Origin: VAZQ01 sp035293945
GTDB lineage: Bacteria; Pseudomonadota; Alphaproteobacteria; Rhizobiales; Xanthobacteraceae
Length of the DNA stretch: 54,508 nt
Assembly: GCA_035293945.1 (NCBI GenBank)
Contig: DATGLV010000013.1
Coordinates: 1-54,508, forward strand
Reading direction: 5' to 3'
The notes under the pieces were generated by a model. That model did not search any database. It was not told the origin of the DNA and saw only the letters and a list, made by a program, of their open reading frames with translations. Each line of letters opens with the position of its first letter. Positions within the stretch are counted from its first letter, which is position 1. The position numbers and the translations under genes are program-made. This document shows positions 24,801 through 33,257 of the stretch, piece after piece.

Positions 24801-24905
24801 AACATTTTTGTCCGGACAGGAACGGCCGTCACCCGCGAGGCATAACCCAGCGATGACGAGCCGTACCCGGCAACGATGCCGTAGTTGGATTGATAGGAGC
24901 GTGGG

Positions 24906-25910
24906 TTGCTGAGGATCGGATACAAGGCATCGGCGGAGCAGTTCGGCCCGAGCCAATTGCTCGACTTTTCCTGCACGGCGGAAGAGGTCGGCTTCGACTC
25001 CGTGTTCATCAGCGACCACTTCCAGCCCTGGAAGCATACCGACGGGCACGCCCCGTCCTCGATCGCCTGGCTGGGCGCGCTCGGGGCGCGCACCAAGCGC
25101 ATCATCATGGGCACCAGCGTAATGACGCCGACCTTCCGGTATCATCCCTCCGTCGTGGCGCAGGCTTTTGCGACCTTAGGGGTGATGTTCCCGGGCCGCG
25201 TCGTGCTCGGGGTCGGCAGCGGCGAATCGCTCAATGACGTGCCGGCAATCGGCATCAAATGGCCGCCGTTCAAGGAGCGCCAGGCACGCTTGCGGGAAGC
25301 GATCGAGCTGATGCGTCGGCTGTGGACCGAGGAGCGCGTCACCTTCGCGGGCCAGTATTACAAGACCGAAAAGGCGACCATCTACGACCGGCCGGCGACG
25401 CCGGTGCCGATTTATGTCGCTGCCTCAGGCCCCACCGTCGCCAAAATGGCCGGCGAGATTGCCGAAGGCTATATTTGCACCAGCGGCAAGGCGCCGGATC
25501 TCTACACGCAAACGCTGTTGCCCAATGTGGCGGCCGGACTGGAAGCGGCGGGCCGTGCTCCCGACTCGATCGATCGCATGATCGAGATGAAGGTGTCGTT
25601 CGATACCGACCGGCAGCGGGCGCTTGATGACACCCACCACTGGGCTGCCCTGGCCTTGTCGCCTGAGGAGAAGGTTTCGGTCGAGGACCCGCTCGAGATG
25701 GAGAAACTCGCCGATGCATTGCCGGTCGAGCGCACCGCCAAGCGCTGGATCGTCTCGACCGACGCGGACGAGCACGTCGAGAAGATCAAGGCTTACGCGG
25801 ATCTCGGCTTTCGCCATCTCGTATTCCATGCGCCGGGGCCGGATCAGAAGCGGTTTCTGCGTCTCTATGGCGAAAAGGTACTGCCGCGGCTGCGCGCTGC
25901 ATTCGGATGA
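24906..25910 (+). CDS. fgd: F420-dependent glucose-6-phosphate dehydrogenase
   Basis: A 334-residue LLM-fold enzyme strongly resembling mycobacterial FGD1, which oxidises glucose 6-phosphate to 6-phosphogluconolactone and reduces F420. It shares LRIGYKASAEQF, ISDHFQPWKHTDGHAP, MGTSVMTPTFRYHP, YICTSGK and AKRWIVSTDADE. His38, Trp42 and Glu107 align with the FGD1 active-site His40, Trp44 and Glu109. Thr192, Lys195, Lys256 and Arg280 align with its phosphate-binding Thr195, Lys198, Lys259 and Arg283 (numbers from memory). The residue after Lys256 is Val, where FGD1 has His260. A TTG start follows AGGAG by six bases and matches the family N-terminus. cofE begins 3 bp after its stop. The pgl and gnd genes 8 kb away support glucose 6-phosphate as substrate. 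Confidence 0.85.
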   Translation: MLRIGYKASAEQFGPSQLLDFSCTAEEVGFDSVFISDHFQPWKHTDGHAPSSIAWLGALGARTKRIIMGTSVMTPTFRYHPSVVAQAFATLGVMFPGRVVLGVGSGESLNDVPAIGIKWPPFKERQARLREAIELMRRLWTEERVTFAGQYYKTEKATIYDRPATPVPIYVAASGPTVAKMAGEIAEGYICTSGKAPDLYTQTLLPNVAAGLEAAGRAPDSIDRMIEMKVSFDTDRQRALDDTHHWAALALSPEEKVSVEDPLEMEKLADALPVERTAKRWIVSTDADEHVEKIKAYADLGFRHLVFHAPGPDQKRFLRLYGEKVLPRLRAAFG

Positions 25911-25913
25911 GCG

Positions 25914-26687
25914 ATGAAGACACCCGAGCGCCTGACGCTGTCTGTGGTTCCGGGCATTCCGTTGCTCAAGCCGGGCGCGGACCTGGGCGAGTTCATCGTT
26001 GCGGCGATCGGCAAAGCCGGGATTGCGCTCCGCGACGGCGATATCGTGGTCGTGGCCCAGAAGGCGGTGTCCAAGGCGCAAGGGCGCTATGTCGACCTCG
26101 CTACCGTCACGCCTTCGTGGCATGCACGCGAGCTCGCCGCCGAGGTGGACAAGGACCCGCGCTTGGTCCAGGTGATCCTTTCCGAGTCGGTCCGCATCGT
26201 GCGCAAGGGCCCGGGAGTTCTGATCGTCGAGCATCGCTCCGGCTACATCATGGCCAATGCCGGGGTTGATCAATCCAACGTCTCACCGGAAACGGGCGCG
26301 GAGCCGGTGTTATTGTTGCCGGTCGACGCCGACGCGGCCGCCGAATCATTGTGCGCGCAGTTGTCGAAGACTTTCGCCAAGCAGCTCGGCGTCGTCATCA
26401 GCGACAGCTTCGGCCGGCCTTGGCGCCTCGGCACGGTCGGAATTGCGCTTGGCGCCGCCGGCATTCCCTCATTGCGGGACTTGCGCGGTCGCCCGGACTT
26501 GCATGGACGTCCGCTTCAATTCACCGAGACGGGATTTGCCGATGAGGTCGCGGCCGCCGCCGCCCTGGTCATGGGACAGGCGGCTGAGGGGCACCCAGTA
26601 GCAATCGTTTCCGGATTCGTGCTGACCGATGCACCGATTGCAGCTCGCGCGCTGATCCGCCCCGCGGCGGAAGATTTGTTCCGGTGA
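25914..26687 (+). CDS. cofE: Coenzyme F420-0:L-glutamate ligase
   Basis: A 257-residue GTP-dependent ligase that adds L-glutamate to F420-0. Family marks are VVPGIPLLKPGADLGEFIV, RDGDIVVVAQKAVSKAQGR, the VEHRSGYIMANAGVDQSN block, and SDSFGRPWRLGTVGIALG. It is only the CofE domain; the C-terminal nitroreductase-like domain of actinobacterial FbiB is missing, so the glutamate tail may be short. It lies between fgd and cofD with almost no gap. Confidence 0.93.
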   Translation: MKTPERLTLSVVPGIPLLKPGADLGEFIVAAIGKAGIALRDGDIVVVAQKAVSKAQGRYVDLATVTPSWHARELAAEVDKDPRLVQVILSESVRIVRKGPGVLIVEHRSGYIMANAGVDQSNVSPETGAEPVLLLPVDADAAAESLCAQLSKTFAKQLGVVISDSFGRPWRLGTVGIALGAAGIPSLRDLRGRPDLHGRPLQFTETGFADEVAAAAALVMGQAAEGHPVAIVSGFVLTDAPIAARALIRPAAEDLFR

Positions 26688-26691
26688 GACA

Positions 26692-27699
26692 ATGGCGGAA
26701 GCCGCAACCCCGCTCCGACCAAGAGATGAACGTCCGGTCCTGGCGCTTTCGGGCGGAGTCGGCGGCGCCAAGCTTGCGCTCGGCCTCGCGCGCATCCTGC
26801 CGCCCGCCAAGCTCACCGTGGTGGCCAATACGGGGGACGATTTCGAGCACCTCGGGCTCCATATCGCACCCGATCTCGACACGCTGACCTATGTGCTCGC
26901 CGGGCTCGACAACCCGGAAACCGGTTGGGGCCGCCGCGATGAGACCTGGTCGTTCATGGCCTCGCTCGAAGAGCTCGGCGGCGAAACCTGGTTCCGGCTC
27001 GGCGACCGCGATCTCGCAATGCATGTCGAGCGCACCAGGCGCCGCAAGCGTGGCGAAAGCCTCTCCGAGATCACCGCGGACCTAACCCGACGGCTCGGCA
27101 TCGCGACCCGCATCCTGCCGATGACGGATGGGTGTGTGAGCACGCGCGTGCGGACGCCGGAAGGCCTCATCGACTTCCAGCACTACTTCGTTGGGCTCAA
27201 ATGCGCGCCGCCCGTCAGCGGCTTCGTGTTCGCCGGTGCCGACAAGGCGGTCCCGCATCCCGACATCAACCAAATGCTGCGGCGTCCGGACTTGCGGGCA
27301 ATCATTATCTGTCCGTCCAATCCGTTCATCAGCATCGACCCGATCCTGGCGCTCCCGGGCCTGCGCGAGGCGCTTGCCGCTTCACGCGCGCCAGTGATCG
27401 CGGTAGCGCCCATCATCGCGGGGCGCGCCGTGAAGGGGCCGACCGCCAAGATGATGAGCGAGCTCGGCCTCAAGGTCGATGCCCTGACGGTCGCGGCTCA
27501 CTATCGCGGCTTGATCGACGGCTATGTGATGGACGATGCCGATTCGCGGATGGCTGCGATGCTTGATCTGCCGGTTGAGACCACACGCACGCTGATGCAG
27601 AGTCTTGAAGATCGCGAGCATCTGGCGCGTGTCGCGCTTGATCTCGCGGATCGCATCACCGCCGGAACCGGTATGACGCGCGCAACGGACGCTGGTTGA
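26692..27699 (+). CDS. cofD: 2-phospho-L-lactate transferase CofD
   Basis: A 335-residue enzyme that transfers a phospho-acid moiety (2-phospholactate type, or a relative such as 3-phosphoglycerate or phosphoenolpyruvate) to FO, giving F420-0 or a variant. Signatures are ALSGGVGGAKLALGLARIL, VVANTGDDFEHLGLHIAPD, LDTLTYVLAGL, TDGCVSTRVRTPEG and ICPSNPFISIDPILALPG. The acid used cannot be read by eye; known variants differ between bacteria. It starts 4 bp after cofE and overlaps the region of the cofC start. Confidence 0.93.
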   Translation: MAEAATPLRPRDERPVLALSGGVGGAKLALGLARILPPAKLTVVANTGDDFEHLGLHIAPDLDTLTYVLAGLDNPETGWGRRDETWSFMASLEELGGETWFRLGDRDLAMHVERTRRRKRGESLSEITADLTRRLGIATRILPMTDGCVSTRVRTPEGLIDFQHYFVGLKCAPPVSGFVFAGADKAVPHPDINQMLRRPDLRAIIICPSNPFISIDPILALPGLREALAASRAPVIAVAPIIAGRAVKGPTAKMMSELGLKVDALTVAAHYRGLIDGYVMDDADSRMAAMLDLPVETTRTLMQSLEDREHLARVALDLADRITAGTGMTRATDAG

Positions 27700-27704
27700 A
27701 GAAC

Positions 27705-28394
27705 ATGCCGGATATCTGGGCAGTCATTCCGGTCAAGGAAACAGCTGGCGCGAAGGAGCGTCTCGCCGCCGCCGTGCCCCAACGTTTGCGCGGGGGTCTC
27801 GCGCTGGCGATGCTTGAAGACGTGCTGACGGCGGCTGCTGGCGCCATGAGGGGTGCACTGGGACTTGCCGGCATCGCCGTGGTGACGCTCGATGCGCAAG
27901 CGCGCGCCCTGGCCGAGCGCTTTGGCGCCCGCATTCTGACCGAGGATGCGCGCGGCGGACACACGGCCGCGGTCGCATCGGCAGCCCGCATGCTTGCCGC
28001 CGAGGGCCGTGGCGGCATGCTGCAAATGCCGGGCGACATCCCGCTGGTTTCATCCGACGAGATATCGCTGCTGCTTGCGCTGCGGCGTCCGTCGCCCTCA
28101 TTCACCATCGTGCCATCGCATGATGACTTCGGCTCTAATGCGGTGCTGGTCTGCCCACCGACCGCCGTGCCGCTCACATTCGGGGACGACAGCTTCTATC
28201 CGCATCTGCGCACCGCCCAGGCGCACGGGATCAGGCCGCTGATCGTGCGCCAACGCGGCATTGGTCTCGATATCGACCGCCCGGAGGATATCCGGGCTTT
28301 CGCGCAATTGCGGACACCGACCCGCGCGCAGGCGTTTCTGGAACGGCATGGCTTGGCCGAGCCGCATCATGCAACAAGCGGGGCGGTTGCATGA
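27705..28394 (+). CDS. cofC: 2-phospho-L-lactate guanylyltransferase CofC
   Basis: A 229-residue nucleotidyltransferase that activates the phospho-acid with GTP for CofD. Family features are IWAVIPVKETAGAKERLAAA at the start, MLQMPGDIPLVSSDEI, PSHDDFGSNAVLVCPP and FYPHLRTAQAHGIRPLIV with GLDIDRPEDI at the end. The ATG at 27705 gives the family start; a TTG at 27696 overlapping the cofD stop would add three residues. Its stop overlaps the cofGH start (ATGA). Confidence 0.92.
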   Translation: MPDIWAVIPVKETAGAKERLAAAVPQRLRGGLALAMLEDVLTAAAGAMRGALGLAGIAVVTLDAQARALAERFGARILTEDARGGHTAAVASAARMLAAEGRGGMLQMPGDIPLVSSDEISLLLALRRPSPSFTIVPSHDDFGSNAVLVCPPTAVPLTFGDDSFYPHLRTAQAHGIRPLIVRQRGIGLDIDRPEDIRAFAQLRTPTRAQAFLERHGLAEPHHATSGAVA

Positions 28395-30955
28395 GCGCCT
28401 CGCTGTTTCGACATGTCCTGGATCGCGTGCGTGAAGGTCACGCACTGACCGACGCGGAGGCGCTGGCGCTCGCGGACTGCGACGATCTCGGCGCCATGAT
28501 GCCGACGGCGGCGGCGCTGCGCGATCGTGGCCACGGCGGCAACATCTCCTATTCGCGCAAGATCTTTATTCCTCTCACCAAGCTCTGTCGTGATTCCTGT
28601 CATTACTGCACCTTCGCGCAGCCGCCACGCCGCGGTACCGCAGCTTACCTTTCACCCGAGGAGGTGCTGGCAATCGCGCGGGCAGGCGATCGGGCCGGCT
28701 GCCGCGAAGCCTTGTTTACGCTGGGCGATAAACCGGAGCTGCGTTACCGGGCAGCGCGCGAGGCGCTCGATCGGTTGGGCTACGCCACCACGCTCGATTA
28801 TCTCGCCGCCATGGCAGGACTGGTCATCAAGGAGACCGGGCTCCTGCCCCATCTCAATCCAGGCGTGATGAGCCAGGCTGAGATCGAGCGCCTGCGGGCA
28901 GTTTCCGTATCGCAGGGCATCATGTTGGAGACAGCCGCTGAGCGGCTGAGCGAGAAAGGCGGGCCGCATTTCGGTTCGCCCGACAAAGTACCCGCCCTGC
29001 GGATCGAGACCATCGCGGCGGCCGGCACCGCGGCAGTGCCTTTCACCTCCGGTATCCTCATCGGCATCGGTGAGGAGAGACGCGAGCGTATCGAGGCATT
29101 GCTGGCGCTACGCGATCTCCACCGGCGCTACGGGCACATCCAGGAAGTCATTGTTCAGAACTTCCGTGCCAAGCCGAACACCCGCATGGAGCACGCGGCG
29201 GAACCCGACGCGGCGGATCATCTTTGGACCATCGCGGCCGCACGCATCATCTTCGGTCCGGGCATGAACATACAAGCACCGCCAAACCTGAGCGGCGGCC
29301 CGCTTGCTGACATGATCGACGCCGGCATCAATGATTGGGGCGGCGTCTCGCCGGTCACGCCCGATCACGTCAATCCGGAAGCGCCGTGGCCTGCGCTCGC
29401 CACACTCGCCGACCGTACCGCAGAGGCCGGCAAGGTGTTGGTCGAGCGCCTTGCTGTCTATCCAAGCTACGCCCGGGACGCGGAGCGGTGGCTCGATCCG
29501 AGCTTGCGCGCTCCCGTGCTGCGCGCGATCGACGCCGAGGGGTTGGCGCGAACCGATGCTTGGATCGCGGGCAGCGGACAATCACCCCCGGTCCTCATCT
29601 TGAGGAGCCCCTTCCCTGCCCTCCCCGGCATGCGGGGGAAGGATAGGGAGGGGGCCGTCTCGATGGATGGCGGCACGGCAAGGGATCGCAACCATCCTTC
29701 GAGACGCGCGCAAGAGCGCGCTCCTCAGGATGAGGGCCGAGTAAATGGCGACGCCAACCGGCTGGAGCGCATCCTCGATCAAGCTACCGACGGCCGCGCC
29801 CTGAGCGAAGCCGATATTGGCTCCTTGTTCGCAGCGCGTGATCGGGATTTCGAGCGGGTCTGTGAGAGCGCCGATCGGCTGCGCGCGGCCATGTGCGGCG
29901 ACCGCGTGACCTACGTGGTCAACCGCAACATCAACTACACCAACGTCTGCTATTTTCGCTGCAAGTTCTGCGCCTTCTCTAAGGGAAAGCTCTCCGCCAA
30001 CCTGCGCGGGCGCCCCTATGATCTGGCGCTCGAGGAGATCCAGCGCCGGTGCAGCGAAGCCTGGGACCGCGGCGCCACCGAGGTGTGCCTGCAGGGCGGC
30101 ATCCATCCGGATTATACGGGGGAAACCTATCTGTCGATCTGCCGCGCCATCAAAGCGGCGACCCCGGACATGCATATCCACGCCTTCTCGCCGCTCGAGG
30201 TCACCCAAGGCGCGCGCACATTGGGGCTGTCGGTTGAAGATTTCCTCACGCAGCTCAAGCGCGCCGGGCTCGGCACGCTGCCGGGCACCGCGGCTGAAAT
30301 CCTCGACGATGAAGTCAGGCGCATAATCTGTCCCGACAAGATCACGACTCGACAATGGCTGGACGTGATTGCGACCGCGCATGCGATCGGGCTGCGCACC
30401 ACGGCGACCATCATGTACGGTCACGTCGAAGGCCCGCAGCATTGGGCGCGGCATCTTCTGCGTCTGCGGGCTCTGCAGGCGGAGACCGGCGGCCTGACCG
30501 AATTCGTGCCGCTGCCGTTCGTGCCCATGGAGACGCCGATCTATCTGCATGGCCACGCGCGCCGCGGCCCGACCTACCGCGAGGCGATCTTGATGCATGC
30601 GGTTGCGCGCCTGGCGCTCACCCCGCATGTCACCAACATCCAGACCTCTTGGGTGAAGATGGGCCCCGAGGGCATCAAAGCCTGCCTCACCGCCGGTGCC
30701 AACGATCTCGGCGGTACATTGATGAACGAGAGCATCACCCGAGCGGCCGGCGCGGTGCACGGCGAGGAGCTGCCGCCCGCCGAGATGGAGGCTTTGATCA
30801 GCTCGATCGGCCGAACGCCCGCGCAGCGCACGACCCTTTACGAAAATGTTCCCGCCGAGCGGCGTGCCGCATCGCTTGCAGCAGCCCCGCTTGCGGCACC
30901 GATCCAGACGCCGGCACATCGCTTTGAGCGAGAGGTTGCGGCGGATCACGCGTGA
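28391..30955 (+). CDS. fbiC: FO synthase, CofG-CofH fusion
   Basis: An 854-residue fusion of two radical SAM enzymes that build the deazaflavin FO from tyrosine and a pyrimidine precursor of flavins. The CofG half has its iron-sulfur cysteines at 66, 70 and 73 (LCRDSCHYCTF). The CofH half has them at 520, 524 and 527 (VCYFRCKFCAF) after TYVVNRNINYTN. Both halves keep their downstream blocks (NLSGGPLADMIDAGINDWGG; TSWVKMGPEGIKACL). Between them, about residues 400-450, the linker is encoded by a palindromic repeat of the intergenic kind, in frame. The ATG overlaps the cofC stop. Last gene of the F420 run. Confidence 0.93.
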   Translation: MSASLFRHVLDRVREGHALTDAEALALADCDDLGAMMPTAAALRDRGHGGNISYSRKIFIPLTKLCRDSCHYCTFAQPPRRGTAAYLSPEEVLAIARAGDRAGCREALFTLGDKPELRYRAAREALDRLGYATTLDYLAAMAGLVIKETGLLPHLNPGVMSQAEIERLRAVSVSQGIMLETAAERLSEKGGPHFGSPDKVPALRIETIAAAGTAAVPFTSGILIGIGEERRERIEALLALRDLHRRYGHIQEVIVQNFRAKPNTRMEHAAEPDAADHLWTIAAARIIFGPGMNIQAPPNLSGGPLADMIDAGINDWGGVSPVTPDHVNPEAPWPALATLADRTAEAGKVLVERLAVYPSYARDAERWLDPSLRAPVLRAIDAEGLARTDAWIAGSGQSPPVLILRSPFPALPGMRGKDREGAVSMDGGTARDRNHPSRRAQERAPQDEGRVNGDANRLERILDQATDGRALSEADIGSLFAARDRDFERVCESADRLRAAMCGDRVTYVVNRNINYTNVCYFRCKFCAFSKGKLSANLRGRPYDLALEEIQRRCSEAWDRGATEVCLQGGIHPDYTGETYLSICRAIKAATPDMHIHAFSPLEVTQGARTLGLSVEDFLTQLKRAGLGTLPGTAAEILDDEVRRIICPDKITTRQWLDVIATAHAIGLRTTATIMYGHVEGPQHWARHLLRLRALQAETGGLTEFVPLPFVPMETPIYLHGHARRGPTYREAILMHAVARLALTPHVTNIQTSWVKMGPEGIKACLTAGANDLGGTLMNESITRAAGAVHGEELPPAEMEALISSIGRTPAQRTTLYENVPAERRAASLAAAPLAAPIQTPAHRFEREVAADHA
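29590..29738. repeat. Palindromic repeat inside the cofG-cofH linker
   Basis: A 149-bp element with outer arms GGTCCTCATCTTGAGGAGC (29590-29608) and GCTCCTCAGGATGAGGGCC (29720-29738), which pair at 17 of 19 positions. Inner arms CGTCTCGATGGATGG (29656-29670) and CCATCCTTCGAGACG (29692-29706) pair at 14 of 15. The CCTCATCNTGAGGAGC and CGTCTCGAAGGATGG arms are those of a repeat common between genes in Bradyrhizobium relatives. Here it is read through without a stop as part of the fbiC protein. Confidence 0.8.
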
Positions 30956-31039
30956 GACGCGGAGAGAACAGAGCTTTGGGGAAAAACCAACAGGCATGCG
31001 GGGCTCGACCCAGATCATGCCGACCAGGGAGGATCTAAA

Positions 31040-32041
31040 ATGTCCACAGCATTCTTGTTCTCGCATTCGCCATTCCGGCGGATGCTGCTGTTGAGCGCGA
31101 CCGCTGCGCTTTGCTTGAGCGCACTCGCGGCGTCGACGCCTGCGAAAGCCGACGACACACTCAAGGTTGCGGTCGGCCAGCGCGGAAGCTGGGACACATC
31201 GGTATCAGAGCTCGGCCAGAAGGCCGGGATCTTCAAAAAGCACGGACTCGATCTCGACCTCCTGTTCACCCAAGGGGCCGGCGAGACCCAGCAGGCCACC
31301 ATCTCGGGCAGCGTCGATATCGGGATCGGCGGCGGCGTGATGGGCGTGCTCAGCGCCTTCGAGAAAGGCGCGCCGATCCGGGTGATCGGCACCGAGATCA
31401 ACAGCGCCGGCGACTACTGGTACGTGCCAACGGCCTCGCCGATCAAGACGATCAAGGATGCCGATGGCGCCACAATGGCGTATTCGACCAACGGCTCGTC
31501 GACCCAGGCGATCGTGCTGGCGATCATCAAGGAACACGGCCTCACCAAGGCAAAGCCTGTCGCGACCGGTGGGCCGCCCGCTACTTTCACGCAAGTCATG
31601 TCGGGCCAGATCGATGTCGGCTGGGCGACGCCGCCATTCGGCATTCAGGCGCTCGAGGAAGGCAAGATCCGCATCCTGGCGCGCGGCAACGACATCAAGG
31701 AAATCCGCGAGCAGACCAATCGCCTCCTCATCTCCAGCGCCCCGGTGCTGGAGCGCCGCAAGGCCGCGATCGAGCGCTATATGGACGCCTATCGGGAAAC
31801 CGTTGCCTACATGTATTCCGATCCCATGGCGCTCAAATACTATTCGGAGATCGCCTCGATCCCGGAGAGCCTCGCCAAGCGCGTGCGCGACGAGTTCTTC
31901 ACCAAGGACATGCTGATGCCCGACAAGATCATCGGCATGAACATCATCATGCCGGCGGCGGTGAGCCTGAAATATCTCAGTGCGCCGATTCCCGACGACA
32001 AGCTCAAGGTGCTGTTCCAGATCCCGCCATCGCATCAGTAG
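31040..32041 (+). CDS. ABC transporter substrate-binding protein, NMT1/SsuA-like
   Basis: A 333-residue periplasmic binding protein of the NMT1/THI5-SsuA type. Residues 1-38 are a signal peptide (LLLSATAALCLSALA, ending AKA). The mature part begins DDTLKVAVGQRGSWDTSV and has GLDLDLLFTQGAGETQQA and IGGGVMGVLSAFEKGAPI, the usual layout for sulfonate, nitrate or aromatic-acid binding proteins. No permease or ATPase gene is nearby. It begins 84 bp after fbiC on the same strand, so it may be read from the same transcript. Ligand unknown. Confidence 0.85.
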   Translation: MSTAFLFSHSPFRRMLLLSATAALCLSALAASTPAKADDTLKVAVGQRGSWDTSVSELGQKAGIFKKHGLDLDLLFTQGAGETQQATISGSVDIGIGGGVMGVLSAFEKGAPIRVIGTEINSAGDYWYVPTASPIKTIKDADGATMAYSTNGSSTQAIVLAIIKEHGLTKAKPVATGGPPATFTQVMSGQIDVGWATPPFGIQALEEGKIRILARGNDIKEIREQTNRLLISSAPVLERRKAAIERYMDAYRETVAYMYSDPMALKYYSEIASIPESLAKRVRDEFFTKDMLMPDKIIGMNIIMPAAVSLKYLSAPIPDDKLKVLFQIPPSHQ

Positions 32042-32186
32042 GTGGGAAAATTGCCTGGTGCGGCGCCGGCGGTGGCGAGGCGCCGCGCAATTTTGCCCAC
32101 GCGTCCGCTCCCCGCAACCGCGTGGGCAACGCGCCAGAAAGCCGATCATTGTTGACCGGCATGGAGTCGCGTGTTGCCCACCCTAC
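32042..32186. repeat. Dispersed repeat, GTAGGGTGGGCAA family, inverted
   Basis: GTGGGAAAATTGC (32042-32054) pairs with GCAATTTTGCCCAC (32087-32100), and the element ends with TTGCCCACCCTAC (32174-32186), the exact inverse of the 13-mer at 17794. It fills the gap between the binding-protein gene and the Pht5-like gene, ending just before the ribosome site of the latter. Confidence 0.65.
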
Positions 32187-32211
32187 GAATCAATCATCCG
32201 GAGGACCTGAT

Positions 32212-33195
32212 TTGTCCAAGCTTTCGATGACGTTTGCGTGCGGCCTGTACGACCGCATGATCGCGCTGCGTATCGGCGAGGTCCAACCCGAAGGCATCGA
32301 TCTCAACTTCATCAATGTCGACAACCCACGCGAGCTGTTCGATCGCATGGTCGGCAAGCTCGAGTTCGACGCTTCCGAAATGTCGAGCTCGGAATATGTC
32401 ACCCGCTTTTCGGCCGGCGATTGTCCGTTCGTGGCCCTGCCGGTCTTTGCCTCGCGCGTGTTCCGTCACGGCTTCATCGCGATCGACAAGCGACAGGTGC
32501 GCTCGCCCAAGGACCTCGAAGGCAAACGGGTCGGCGTGCAGCTCTACACGATGACGGCAGCGGTCTGGATTCGCGGTTTGCTGCAGCACCAGCACGGTGT
32601 CGATCTCTCGCGCATCGAGTGGGTCGAGGGCGCGATGGAAAGCCCGAACCGGCACGGCAACCCGACGGTCCTGCCGCCGCTCAAGCCGATCAAGATCGTC
32701 CCCAATTCCAGCGGCAAATCGCTCAGCCGCCTTCTGGAGGACGGCGAGATCGCGGCGACGATCGGGTCCGACCTGCCGTCCGCCTTCGGCAAGAACCCGA
32801 ATGTGCAGCGGCTGTTTCCGGACTTTCGCGCTGACGAGAAGGCCTACTTCCGCGCGACCAAGATTTTTCCGATCATGCATCTCATCGTGCTCCGCCGCGA
32901 TTTCCATGAGAAGCACCCGTTTGCGGCGACGAGCCTTTATCAGGCTTTCTGCGAGTCGAAGGCGCGGGCGTTCAAGAAGATGCGTTACTTGGGCACGTTG
33001 CGTTACATGCTGCCCTGGATGACGGCCGAGCTCGACGAGATCGAGGAAGTCTTCGGCGGCGACCCCTGGCCCTACGGGATCGAGCCCAATCGCCCGGCCC
33101 TGGAAGCGCTGGTGCAGTATCTGCTCGATCAGTCCATGATCGCCAAGCCGGTCCGTGTTGACGATCTGTTCGTGCCGGTCTACGGCGGGACTTGA
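32212..33195 (+). CDS. 4,5-dihydroxyphthalate decarboxylase-like (Pht5 family) protein
   Basis: A 327-residue protein of the family annotated as 4,5-dihydroxyphthalate decarboxylase, with a periplasmic-binding-protein-like fold. Marks are LSMTFACGLYDRMIALRIGE, NPRELFDRMVGKLEFDASEM, KDLEGKRVGVQLYTMTAAVW, RGLLQHQHGVDLSRIEWVEG and FPIMHLIVLRRDFHEKHP. There is no signal peptide from the TTG at 32212, which follows GGAGGA by six bases. The reaction may be decarboxylation of a hydroxylated phthalate-like acid, but many members have unknown roles. Its stop touches a palindromic element, with pgl converging from the other side. Confidence 0.8.
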   Translation: MSKLSMTFACGLYDRMIALRIGEVQPEGIDLNFINVDNPRELFDRMVGKLEFDASEMSSSEYVTRFSAGDCPFVALPVFASRVFRHGFIAIDKRQVRSPKDLEGKRVGVQLYTMTAAVWIRGLLQHQHGVDLSRIEWVEGAMESPNRHGNPTVLPPLKPIKIVPNSSGKSLSRLLEDGEIAATIGSDLPSAFGKNPNVQRLFPDFRADEKAYFRATKIFPIMHLIVLRRDFHEKHPFAATSLYQAFCESKARAFKKMRYLGTLRYMLPWMTAELDEIEEVFGGDPWPYGIEPNRPALEALVQYLLDQSMIAKPVRVDDLFVPVYGGT

Positions 33196-33196
33196 T

Positions 33197-33244
33197 GAGC
33201 ATGATCCCGAAAAGCGTCGCCGTTTTCGGGAAGAGATCATGCTC
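33197..33244. repeat. GAGCATGATC palindromic element
   Basis: GAGCATGATC (33197-33206) and GATCATGCTC (33235-33244) are perfect inverted arms, with CCCGAAAA and TTTTCGGG pairing inside. It lies between the convergent Pht5-like and pgl genes. The same family is seen at about 44.8 and 49.9 kb. It could act as a two-way terminator. Confidence 0.7.
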
Positions 33245-33257
33245 CAGCAAATATGCG

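Noticed and set aside
24797..25114. Minus-strand frame ending in a plausible-looking tail (SYQSNYGIVAGYGSSSLGYA)
   Set aside because: The tail resembles a secreted protein end and lies in the DUF35-fgd gap, but the rest is antisense to fgd and no start or family is visible. At most a small remnant.
28391..30955. Reading the cofG-cofH gene as a frameshifted pseudogene
   Set aside because: Both halves keep all radical SAM cysteines and the repeat-derived linker has no stop, so a single fused protein is the simpler reading.
31111..32211. In-frame extension of the Pht5-like gene upstream
   Set aside because: The extra 367 codons cover the binding-protein gene in another frame and a palindromic repeat; the TTG at 32212 with a good ribosome site gives the family start.
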